Source: Branchinecta lynchi (Eukaryota; Arthropoda; Branchiopoda; Anostraca; Branchinectidae). From it: 64,000 nt of DNA. The notes beneath the pieces were generated by a model. That model did not search any database and had not been told where the DNA came from. It was given only the letters and a program-made list of their open reading frames with translations. The position numbers and the translations under genes were made by a program. Within the stretch, counting starts at the first letter, position 1. The number at the start of each line of letters is the position of its first letter. Below, in pieces: positions 55,550 through 64,000 of this stretch. The stretch spans positions 26,802,533 to 26,866,532 of the forward strand of contig JAKZAP010000001.1 in the NCBI GenBank assembly GCA_023053575.1. The letters run 5' to 3'.

Positions 55550-55960
55550 TCGATTCCCCCAACAGACAATTTCCCACTTAGTCCCAACCAATGCTCTCCC
55601 ATAAAACCTGAGAGCACTCCGTACGCTCTTCATGGAGAATACGATTATTGCAGCATTTTAATTATTCATTGGTAGCGTTAACTGTTTAATTAGCGTTAAA
55701 GAGTAGCAATACGATAAGTTTCTTTTCTGTTCCAGCAGAAATCAAGAATCCATACGGTAGACCTGCATCGCGTGCCATCGCAACCAGCAAACAACGGACC
55801 GTGAAAATTCTCAAACACTTGAAGCTGTCGTTTGTACTTTAATGACAGATTGCCCCACTCAATTTCCCACTTTGTCCCATCCTGAAAAGCACTCCAATAA
55901 AACCTGAGAGCCCTAGAAAACCCCCCATGGAGAATGTGATTATTGGAACATTTTAACACC
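55550..55960. repeat. Two diverged copies about 290 bp apart
   Basis: 55555-55665 and 55848-55955 share ATTTCCCACTT, TAAAACCTGAGAGC, CATGGAGAAT and GATTATTG..RCATTTTA. The 145-residue minus-strand frame here spans this repeat and is probably not a gene. Confidence 0.6.
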
Positions 55961-56697
55961 CCCGTTCGGGTTTTACGGCGCAATTGACCACTGGAAACAA
56001 GTTTGGCAGAAGATCTTGGAGAAGGCGGAAAATGGAAAAGAAAGCCTGACGCAAATACGAAGGCGACTAAAGAATAATAAATTCCCCATGGGAAAATAAA
56101 CAGAGGATTTAACAACCACGATTCCCTATCCACCTGATCTACTGACAGCCTGGCAAGATACTGTCACTGTACGTCATGATGAAACGCGACAGGAAATCCG
56201 GGGAGAATTCCGGAAGCTAAAATCGACTCGCGTGGAAATAGAAGCTTGTGTGCCTAGCGTTTACGACTTCGCTAGTATTCAATTCAACTCAATGTTGATA
56301 TAAAATATCAAATATAACAAAATTAATGACTGGATCTAACACACCAATTGAGTGTTAGATCTACCACTGTTAAATATGGTAAAAAAAAATTTAGCTTTAG
56401 TGCCATACAATTTCCGGCTTTTGACGTGTTTAAAACCCCAAGAATTCTATCCTAAAACGAAAATTAAACGATACGCCACCGTTCTTCCAAATAGAGAATA
56501 CTACTGAATGCGCCGCAGGCTGAACAACTAACTGTAATGCATCAGTTGAGATTGTTCCTCCGATATAAATTAATATATTTAAACTCACAGATTCGGCTTT
56601 TCGTTTCAGCTTTCGCTTAAAAGCGAAGCTTCCAACGACTGTACCCTTAACAAGTTGAACCAAGCACCGCTGGCGAAAAAAATTTTAAATAAAAAAT
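55961..56697. other. Unassigned sequence
   Basis: AT-rich; a small inverted pair AGTGTTAGATCTACCA/TGGATCTAACACACC near 56335. No exon. Confidence 0.3.
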
Positions 56698-57220
56698 TTG
56701 CGCCCGACAAATGTTTGCAAAATTTCAATTCTTGCGTATAAAAAGACCAGATGTGCCGACAAGAATACCGACGCCCGACAACAGCATTCAGAATTCAATT
56801 TCTTCTGTTTTTCGCCAGACAAAATTGTAAAGAACTTTATTTGTTACGTGTAAACAGAAGCCGATGTACCGATGAGACTTTCGGCATGCGCCCGGTAAAA
56901 AACTAGAGTCTGAGTTTGTTCGTGTAAAAAGGAACCCGATGTGCCGACGAGAATACCGACGCCCGACAAAACCATCGAGCATTTGATTTCTTACGTGTAA
57001 AAATAACCCCTTGTGCCGATGAGACTTGGCCTTCCCGTGTGCTCCCGACAAAGTTTTCAGAATGTGATTTTTACGTATAAGTAGAACCCGATATGCCGAC
57101 GAGTCGACCGACAAAAGCATACAAAATTCATTTCTTCTGGAATCCTTATGTACAAAAAGAACCCGATGTGCCGGCGAGAATACTGAGGCATGACAAAAGC
57201 ATGCAGAATTCGACAAAAAG
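56698..57220 (+). repeat. GCCCGACAAA / AACCCGATGTGCCGACGAG minisatellite
   Basis: At least five imperfect 75-95-bp units with GTRTAAAAAGAACCCGATGT, GCCGACGAGA and CGCCCGACAAA. A lone unit is at 21670-21790. Long minus-strand frames arise from the array. Confidence 0.8.
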
Positions 57221-57472
57221 AGGAAGGTACAGCAGAAAAGAACTTCTCGCTCTGTCTCCAATCTTTCCCAATTTTTGTGTGTTTATTCTACGACAAAAAG
57301 ATGTAAAAAAGTATCAAGACAAAACAAAAATCACAGTTTCCTTCTTCCAGGAAGCTTCTCATCTAACCTTTCGCTGGATATTTTGGGAAGCGATGTTTCT
57401 TTGAACTCCAAGTAGGCTACCGAGACTAGAGTCGAATCACGATCACAACATCCTATCGACATTTACTTTAAG

Positions 57473-57965
57473 GACGCCTGAATGAAGAGTACCAAGTATC
57501 ATCCCTATCTGTATGACTTCCGTTAACATTGCCTGCAGAAAACCCCATCCGAATACGAAATAGTGTTTCCAAGCTATGATTTTTGCTCCATTTTGCATCT
57601 GTACTTATTTCAGTACCGAACAATTTTAGAAATGAACAAATGTCTCCAAGCAACCCTTTTTCTGGAATATTTTTTAACCAGTTAAGCCCAAACGTATACC
57701 TAGAAGAAATTCCAATACGATCCGGCCAGCGCTGTACAAGATTTGAATGAATTGCGCTTTTTGTCTTGGAGTCTGCATGTGTAAAGTTCCAGAAACGAAT
57801 ATCCCTATTTTGAAAACGTCACGCTCAGGAGAAGAATGCTCTCCTTGGCCAGGTCTGTAAATGCATTCTCCATGGTGTGTTCAAGTATGGTTTCATTGTT
57901 CAGGTGTCCTTTAAAGCTACAACCGTTATTCTGACCTGTGCATCCATTCACACAATTCAAATCCC
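57473..57965 (-). pseudogene. Unrecognised coding relic, one frameshift
   Basis: From 57965 downward one frame reads without stops for about 53 codons (NNGCSFKGHLNNETILEHTM, AFTDLAKESILLLSVTFSK), then shifts by one base at about 57817 into a second open frame of ~116 codons (DIRFWNFTHADSKTKS, LNWLKNIPEKGLLGDICSFL) ending TAA near 57473. The two frames meet at the end of one and the start of the other, as if a single ORF had a frameshift. It is cut at its 5' side by a C-run at 57963-57976. I do not recognise the family. It could be a host gene fragment, a transposon ORF or chance. Confidence 0.45.
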
Positions 57966-57979
57966 CCCCCCCCCCGCCT

Positions 57980-58430
57980 TACCCTGTTAGTACATGACGT
58001 AGGCTACGGGTTCAATTTTTCCTTGTGTTGAGAATTTATTTTCAAGTGTTAACAATATACTTAAGCAACTGTCTAACAAGTTCGTGTCAGTGCTGTTAGC
58101 AGTGTGTTACGAAAGTGCAGAATCAGAGAAAAAGGTGTCCGGTATCTACCATTTCCTTGAAAAAAGCACAGAAAGAACGAAAACAGTGTTTTTTTTTAAT
58201 CTTGGCGAAGAAGACAAAGACGTAGGTGTTATTAATTTATGTTGTGTTTTAAACAACTATGTTAAAATTATGTGCCATTGTTTTAACAGTGTGTTACGAA
58301 AAGTGTAACAGTGTTTAGTTATTTTATTCGATTAAATATTTAGTTTGTGCCATTTTCTATATTTGCGTGTTTCTTTATGTTTTGTAAGCATATTTACATG
58401 TCTTTATAAGTAGTAAACTGAAAGACAAAA
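57980..58430. other. Unassigned sequence
   Basis: AT-rich; two similar stretches with GTGTTACGAAAGTG/GTGTTACGAAAAGTG at 58106 and 58291. No gene. Confidence 0.35.
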
Positions 58431-58431
58431 T

Positions 58432-58506
58432 CCTCAGTTGGGATTTGAACCCAGGACCCTCTGCTTACAAGGCACGCGCTCTAACCATTTGAGCTACCGA
58501 GGGGCT
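58432..58506 (-). tRNA. tRNA-Thr(TGT)-like gene or pseudogene
   Basis: On the minus strand: CCCCTCGGTAGCTCAAATGG (acceptor and D arm), GTGCCTTGTAAGCAGAGG with anticodon TGT in the loop CTTGTAA, and GGGTTCAAATCCC (T arm), then CTGAGGA. The acceptor stem pairs in six of seven positions and the anticodon stem has a mismatch. The A box and B box look intact. It may be functional, or the head of a tRNA-derived repeat, since a related one lies at 40890-40964. Confidence 0.55.
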
Positions 58507-58639
58507 TGTCAACAAAGTTCGCAGACCACTACAACAGCCTGGTAGAAGCCGGGCATAGGAAGAGTGATCCCACCCGAAGGCAAATTCATCTAACCAGTTC
58601 ACATCCCCATGTCACGGAAATTAAAAATAATACAAACAG

Positions 58640-58815
58640 ATGTCACTTTAAACAAGGGACTTGTACCGTGACCAATAAACCAGAATTTTCAATATGAGAC
58701 CCCGCATTGTGGGTCCTGGGGTCCGACAATGAAGTCCTAGAGCTATATTAAATTCGAAAAAACTGTTTCTGGTTTATTGGTCACGGTACAAGTCCCTTGT
58801 GTTAAAGTGACATCT
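58640..58815. repeat. Foldback with TGTCACTTTAA / ACAAGGGACTTGTACCGTG arms
   Basis: GATGTCACTTTAAACAAGGG with ACTTGTACCGTGACCAATAA at 58638-58680 is inverted at 58768-58815. The loop has CCCGCATTGTGGGTCCTGGG. It accompanies a tRNA-Thr-like sequence here and at 40665-41034. Confidence 0.8.
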
Positions 58816-59560
58816 ATGTATTATTCTTACATTGTTATTAATTATTATTATAACTGGGATAACGATGTTAGTTAGCACGTTATGATGTTAGGCAGCAGGC
58901 CTTTCCTCAAGAAATTGTTTCTTCTACTCAACCATGAGAAATCCATCTACCTCCCCCAGATAGTTGACCTACACCCGGATTTCCCCAGAGTGCCTGCAGG
59001 TCACGAACCAAAGACATGACAAGATACCTCTATTTAGAACGACGCTCCAGGCATCCGGTTTTCAAGGGCCCCCCTAGAATGTCGAACTTTGTAATTACAA
59101 GCAATACTCGTGCCCGTTGAAGGGAACAAGTGGTCAGGAGGTCTCCATATTTCCGCTGAGGGGCCGATGACATCCGGACGGATACGGGGATCGGATTTCG
59201 GCAATCGTCTGCAGATAATTTAAAAGTCAGTCCCCATCTGGGTCATACAAGAACTGAGGACTAAATTGCCTTAGACAATAGGGAATATACGCGGGAAATG
59301 TAAAGGCTCTGGAACACGAAAGCCTCTGACATGGTTCTGGGAAACACGAACGGGGTCTGCTAATCGTCAAATCGAAGGCGTCGATTGTAACTGGACAACA
59401 TCTTCAAAATTTGGCCAGACAATCTGTTTCAGTTTATTTCAACCGATAAGAAGAAGCAACATATAAACCGTAAACTAGGCGAGCTTCTCTTATCTTTCTG
59501 TCAAAAATAAACATTAGCAGTATCCTTTACATTTCTCAGACATTATAGTTCTTTACTTTT
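58816..59560. other. Unassigned sequence
   Basis: GC slightly higher at 58950-59300. No open frame or element recognised. Confidence 0.3.
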
Positions 59561-59565
59561 TCAGG

Positions 59566-59976
59566 GTTTTTGTGATCCCAAAACGTAAGTGGAGGGATAC
59601 CTATGACATCGCAAAAGTTGTCCGTCTGTCTGTCCATCTGACCGCACGATAACTCTCGACGGGATTAAGATATTTTGATGAAACTTGGTGAGAGGATCCT
59701 TTGGGTCAAAGGACAGGTCAAGTTCGAAGATGGGCTCTGTAGTCCTATATTTGAGGGTGGGGGAGGGGTTTCAAATTAAGGGACAAATCCGGTTTGCACT
59801 GTCAAATACGAACTTGGTCTTCTCCGATTATTACCATTGGCCTTAACCTGTTTGTATATTTTAAAAGTACAAATGTTTATGAAGTCTGTTGAAGACCGAA
59901 TATCTACAAGACCGAATTGTCGGGAGCAAATATTAAATTTTGGGATCCCATCGAAACCTTTGGTCTTGTTTTTTCA
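59566..59976 (-). mobile_element. GGGATCCCAAAA repeat element, copy C (short)
   Basis: Reverse orientation: starts TTTTTGTGATCCCAAAACG, holds GTCCGTCTGTCTGTCC and ACTTGGTGAGAGGATCC, and ends GGGATCCCATCGAAACCTTT. It lacks most of the internal subunits of copies A and B. Confidence 0.72.
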
Positions 59977-60405
59977 TAAAGGCCTACTGTATCTCTATTG
60001 GTACGATAATTTGAAACCGCGCGGGAACTTGTCTCTGAATTATAAAATCAACTGGACGCAGGTTGTACGTTCCCTTATCTCTACATTTTTTTTCTTTTCA
60101 GTTTCGTAATTTTGGTGGAATAAACCATTTTGTTTATCATTTGAACGATGGGAACAAAACAGTCCCGAAGGCCAAGGCGAAGAGACTATACTTAGCACGT
60201 ACATATCGAAGACCACTGAAGAAACGGAGAGGATAGTGAAGAGACCCTGGGACAATTTGAACACTGATGTTTTGTTCACAAGGTCGGCACGATGCAGAAG
60301 CTGGTGTTTTTTTGTTTTGTTTTAAAAGCACTGAGGGACCAGACATGCAGATTGGTCGCTGGTTAGTCTTTCTAGCTTCGCCTGCCAAGAAAGCCCCTTG
60401 CCAAG

Positions 60406-60736
60406 CAGAGGCGTTACTAGCCAAAAAAAAAATTGTTCTGGGGGGGGGGGGGCAAGTCATTCACCGACTGCCTGGTAATTTTACCGACTGTTTTTGCAGA
60501 AAATATCCTGTTTTCAAGAAAAAAACGACAGTTTTGAAAATAAAGCAACAGATTTTCAGAAAAACCGACTGTTTTGACAAAAAATCAACTGATTTTCAGA
60601 AAAACCGACTGCTTTCATGAAAATCATAAACTGTTTTGAAGAAAACAGTCGCACTGACTCGGTCATTTTTTACCGACTGGCTGACACCATTAAGGGGGGC
60701 GTCCCCCCTCCCCACCCCCCAGTCATGACGCCCCTG
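60406..60736 (+). mobile_element. hAT-like MITE family B, best-preserved copy
   Basis: Ends CAGAGGCGTTACTAGCC and CAGTCATGACGCCCCTG, flanked by TTGCCAAG exactly (60398-60405, 60737-60744). It is inserted in a GAAGGGCCGAAATAT-type repeat, whose halves CCTTGCCAAG and GCCAAGAAAGGACGAAATAT lie on either side. Confidence 0.85.
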
Positions 60737-61190
60737 TTGCCAAGAAAGGACGAAATATCGCTGATTATCCTAGCTGACATATCCGTTTTGGTAAAAAAAA
60801 AAAAAAAAAATTCAGGCTATATGATTCCAAGTCCGCTTGTGCTGGCGTGATATCAATCGGTGGCAATAGCCAATGAGTTATTCAGCGGTCTTGCACGGCA
60901 AACTAAATATAAAATAAAGAACAATGGAAGCTGCACTTATTGCAGGCTGAAGCCGGTTGAGGACGCGCAGTGAACAGATGATGAAAAAAAAAATACTTTA
61001 CAGAGTTGCAAAAACAACAACTGCTCAGTTGAACATGTCATATCAACAAGAATTTCGAGTGACAATCCCCAGAATGACTGGCTTACTTTTGGTCGAAGCA
61101 AACTGCAACTAGGGGTTTCTTACTCCTACAATCGGCCCAATTTTCTAGCGCGGAAGTGCATAGGTTTTCGCGTAGCTCTTGGCTCCTACC

Positions 61191-61384
61191 CAGGCCCGTA
61201 TCCAGGAATTTATTTCGGGGGAGGGGGTTTGCCTTTCGGGGGGGGGGGTTTGCCTGCGGGTCGGACAAAAAAGTTCAAAAAAGACATAGATCAGAGGGAA
61301 AAGCCTATAAATTTTGTTTTTATTTTTGTATGTTTTGGGGGGGGGGGGTTGAACCCCCTACACCCCCCCCTGGTTACGGCTTTG
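61191..61384 (+). mobile_element. hAT-like MITE family A, copy 5
   Basis: Flanked by CTCCTACC exactly (61183-61190, 61385-61392). Left end CAGGCCCGTATCCAGG; right end degraded (GGTTACGGCTTTG). It contains several G-runs and a C-run. Confidence 0.88.
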
Positions 61385-61399
61385 CTCCTACCACACCGA

Positions 61400-62590
61400 G
61401 AGTATTTAGCGCTAATAATATTTCATGAGTATGAACAAGGCAGTCAATTATTGTAATTAGCGACCAGATTGGCGTGACTTGCATGACCACCAACGAATAA
61501 GAAACTAGACTTAAAAAGTGAGTTCTCATAACTACGTTAGCTTGAGTTTGGCGACTTGTCTTGATTAATCCACAACTTAGCTTACTGTCTGTCGAACTAA
61601 GATTAGCTTTTAAAGTGTTTGCCTAAGTCTGTAAAACAGGATGGCTTCTAATGATTGGCCGTAGAGTTCTTAATTTACTCACATTTGTGTTTTTTGTTTC
61701 TTTTTTTCGCTTGTCTCTTTCAATATCGAATCTGTATGTACTGTTTAAGAAACCAATGAAAATAATAATGCTAATAGGCTATCTGTCTAATCTTTAGCAG
61801 TTTACCCAAATTTTGCTAATTGCCAAACCTTAACGATTTGTTTGAAATAGGAAACAAATTAACCAAATAAAAATCTGTACGCTTCGGTTTAGGCTATTGC
61901 CAAATCAGCCATAACAGCAGATAAGGTTCTCAAGTTCTTATCTTTCAAACAACACAAACTGTAAAAAAAAAACTTAAAACTACACGTCCATAAAATACGG
62001 CCAACCATTTTATTATTTAATGTATTTTCACATAACACAAGATGTCACGGATCGTATATTTTAGTTGTCTTTCTTTGACATCAATAATGAAATGATAAAA
62101 CGGCGAAATAGCTCATACTACTTTCCCCTAAGATTGGGTCGGCTCCACTTTCGCTCCAAACCAAGCTATCCTAATCAAACCCTGCCGACTCGACACGCTA
62201 ATTTTACAAGAAAAATGTAGCCCATCACACGATCATCAACTCCATCCCTAGAGACCTGAGGTTTTCCAGTTGACCAAACTTGCAAGTGACCCTCTTCCGA
62301 GATACCCTTTGAATATAATTGCCGACAGATGTGGGAATCACATAAAGATTTATCAGAAAAAGGAACCCATTTTCATGCGAGTACAACTCATTAGGACGAC
62401 GTGGTCAGACGGGGCACACAGAAGGGGTCCAGTTTCTCCCAAGGCGCCTCTGAGGCACTGAATGGAGCGTCAAAGGGGCCGTTGAGTCGTCAGCTCTGTT
62501 TGCCTTAGGATTCTAAAAGTCAAACAGACATGCTAAAGTCGAGAACAAGATACTCAGACAGATAGAGGACGCTGACCGAAAAGGCTTAGC
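61400..62590. other. Unassigned sequence
   Basis: AT-rich with no recognised element. A possible GTGAGT donor at 61680-61675 has no ATG-bearing open exon before it, so I do not call a first exon here. Confidence 0.35.
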
Positions 62591-62598
62591 GGTTTGAA

Positions 62599-62972
62599 CC
62601 TAGGTTCACACAGAGCAAATGGCGGCGATGAACGAGGTTTTTCAATCGCAGAAACAGAAGATTTGTATCGCATGGATGTTCACACTGAATTTTCGTCGGC
62701 AACAGAATTTAACGCGAAAATAATTAAAAATAACCCTTACAAATTAAATAATTAAAATAATGAAAAATAATTAGTTTTCCTAAAAGTGAATCATCAAAAG
62801 GGTCGTCCATGTTGCTGTTGCGTGCATAAAATCGTACTGTCGCCCGATTATAAGTTGAATTTTCCCAACATTGAAAATCGCCTGACGAAGCAACAGAAAT
62901 CGCCGATTTTGGCGAGGAAAATCTCGGCGATGGCCGATATCGCCTCAGTGTGAACGTCTGTGTGAACCTAGG
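62599..62972. mobile_element. MITE with CCTAGGTTCACACAGA ends
   Basis: CCTAGGTTCACACAGA at the left is perfectly inverted as TCTGTGTGAACCTAGG at the right, with subterminal GGCGATGA/CTCGGCGATGG-like blocks. The target duplication is unclear. Confidence 0.8.
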
Positions 62973-63195
62973 GTGAAATTACCTAGATCTCGGAAAGACT
63001 ACCGTAAGATAAATGAGTCAGCTACATGATTTTACCAAATGCTTCAATGGCATCCCCTTGTTTTAGTTCTGTTCTGTTGGAAGGAAACGTGAAGCTGATT
63101 TATTTTTTTCCTGAGATTCCCAAGAGTCGGCCAGACTCCATTATTTTTTTTAACTATTCTCCAGAACTAGCCCATAACAGAAAGTAGCTTATCTC

Positions 63196-63647
63196 TTAAA
63201 GTTTAACTGAAAAGCAAACTTATTTTTGTATCATTTAGTTGAATACGCTGAGTAATTTGGATTCTGCTAAGAGATTTTTTTATTTTCCACTATCTGCGCT
63301 CGTAGTGACGTTCAGAGTATCTACGGCTGTCCCCAGAGCGTAAATTCTACTATGACGCGGAATATTTGAATCGGCACACAGATGCGGCTTTTTAGTGGGC
63401 GGTGATAAGCTTGGCGAATACTGCTTAGTGCCTGAACAAAAAAATATTCATAAATCCTTTTCGTCAAGCATCCGACACAGGTAGTACCACGAATCTGACA
63501 GGGAAATTCCATTATTTGAAAATTGGTTATTTGTGAATAGTGGAGCAACAAACTAACGCATTTTCATCGGGTCTTCAAGCCTCTCTAAGTAAGTAAGTGA
63601 GCGGTAACAAGACTGTCCCTTCTCTGCCCTTTTCAGTTAAACTTTAA
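63196..63647. mobile_element. TTAAAGTTTAACTGAAAAG MITE, complete copy
   Basis: Perfect ends TTAAAGTTTAACTGAAAAG and CTTTTCAGTTAAACTTTAA. The interior shares CTACTATGACGCGGAA and ATCGGGTCTTCAAGCCTCTC with 12058-12500 and, more distantly, 50175-50646. Confidence 0.85.
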
Positions 63648-63649
63648 GA

Positions 63650-64000
63650 TAGACAAGAAAAACAATACCGAAATGGACACTAATCCGGAGGCTAAGTGAT
63701 GCAAAAACAACATAACGAAAAAGATGACCGGACACCAGGCACGCTTCGGCCGTATTTCTCAGTTATTTTGCAGAATCAGCCCAAAATAATAATACAAAAA
63801 TCCTATCTCTCTCTCAACGAGACAGACAACGTCAGAACGTCAAAAAACTATCCATTCCCTTCGGCGCAACTGTAGGCCTACATCCCCCGTGGGCAACGAC
63901 TGGGCACGTACTGTACATCTATTTTGGGAGTGAGCACCACTAGGTCAATCCTCTACGCGAAAACAAATCGCTGCACTTGCCCCCTCCTTTATTATTTCCG
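63650..64000. other. Unassigned window end
   Basis: No feature recognised. The adaptor gene's 5' exon may lie beyond this end. Confidence 0.3.

Noticed and set aside
55696..56133. 145-residue minus-strand open frame
   Set aside because: It spans half of a diverged duplicated repeat, has no recognisable domain and does not fit the adaptor's exon phases.
56788..57261. 157-residue minus-strand open frame
   Set aside because: Produced by the minisatellite units, as its repetitive residue pattern shows.
61675..61760. Possible non-coding first exon before a GTGAGT donor
   Set aside because: Exon 1 needs an upstream start codon in phase, and none is present here.
1..64000. CRISPR arrays, bacterial operons, rRNA genes
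   Set aside because: None seen; tandem repeats here have no spacer-repeat design and the gene structure is eukaryotic.

Overview
The window is animal (metazoan) nuclear DNA: coding sequence is cut into short exons with GT-AG introns, gene density is low, and the spaces are filled with many small DNA transposons (MITEs), decayed LINE ends, minisatellites and long G or C homopolymers. I cannot name the species. The mix suggests a marine-type invertebrate, but phylum is inference only.

One gene accounts for all the coding sequence I can firmly support. It lies on the minus strand from 54469 down to 7915 and is incomplete at its 5' end. Twelve exons (124, 109, 145, 200, 151, 152, 118, 140, 84, 396, 169 and 215 bp) join with matching codon phases at every junction, giving 666 residues and a stop. 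In order they encode a TIR-like fold (exons 1-4), a beta-sandwich resembling the DBB domain (exons 4-6), a short linker (exon 7), then a tail rich in prolines and tyrosines (exons 8-12). This is the layout of the BCAP (PIK3AP1) / BANK1 / Dof family of cytosolic adaptors, which link receptor tyrosine kinases or immune receptors to downstream signalling. No ankyrin-repeat exon is seen. The tail has four YxN sites (Grb2-type SH2 ligands) and no YxxM site (PI3K p85-type).

Layout. 1-1660: three MITEs in a row. 2341-4285: a tract almost without G on the plus strand (4 G in 1,945 bases), the strangest feature here. 4300-7850: unassigned DNA and MITEs, one of them (TTAA-flanked) just past the stop codon. 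7915-20428: exons 12 to 6 with repeat-rich introns. 20430-27764: a 7.3-kb intron holding a 179-bp triple repeat and a 2.4-kb transposon with an internal ~400-435-bp tandem array. 27765-27915: exon 5. 27916-43718: a 15.8-kb intron with many elements, including a three-level nested insertion at 40418-41310. 43719-54469: exons 4 to 1. 54470-64000: no convincing 5' exon, but palindromes, a minisatellite, a tRNA-Thr-like sequence, an unrecognised coding relic (57473-57965) and more MITEs.

The MITEs are well enough preserved to read target-site duplications directly: two hAT-like families with 8-bp duplications, TA-flanked elements, a TTAA-flanked element, and 3-bp-flanked elements. One of the last has what appears to be an empty site in a diverged repeat copy elsewhere in the window.
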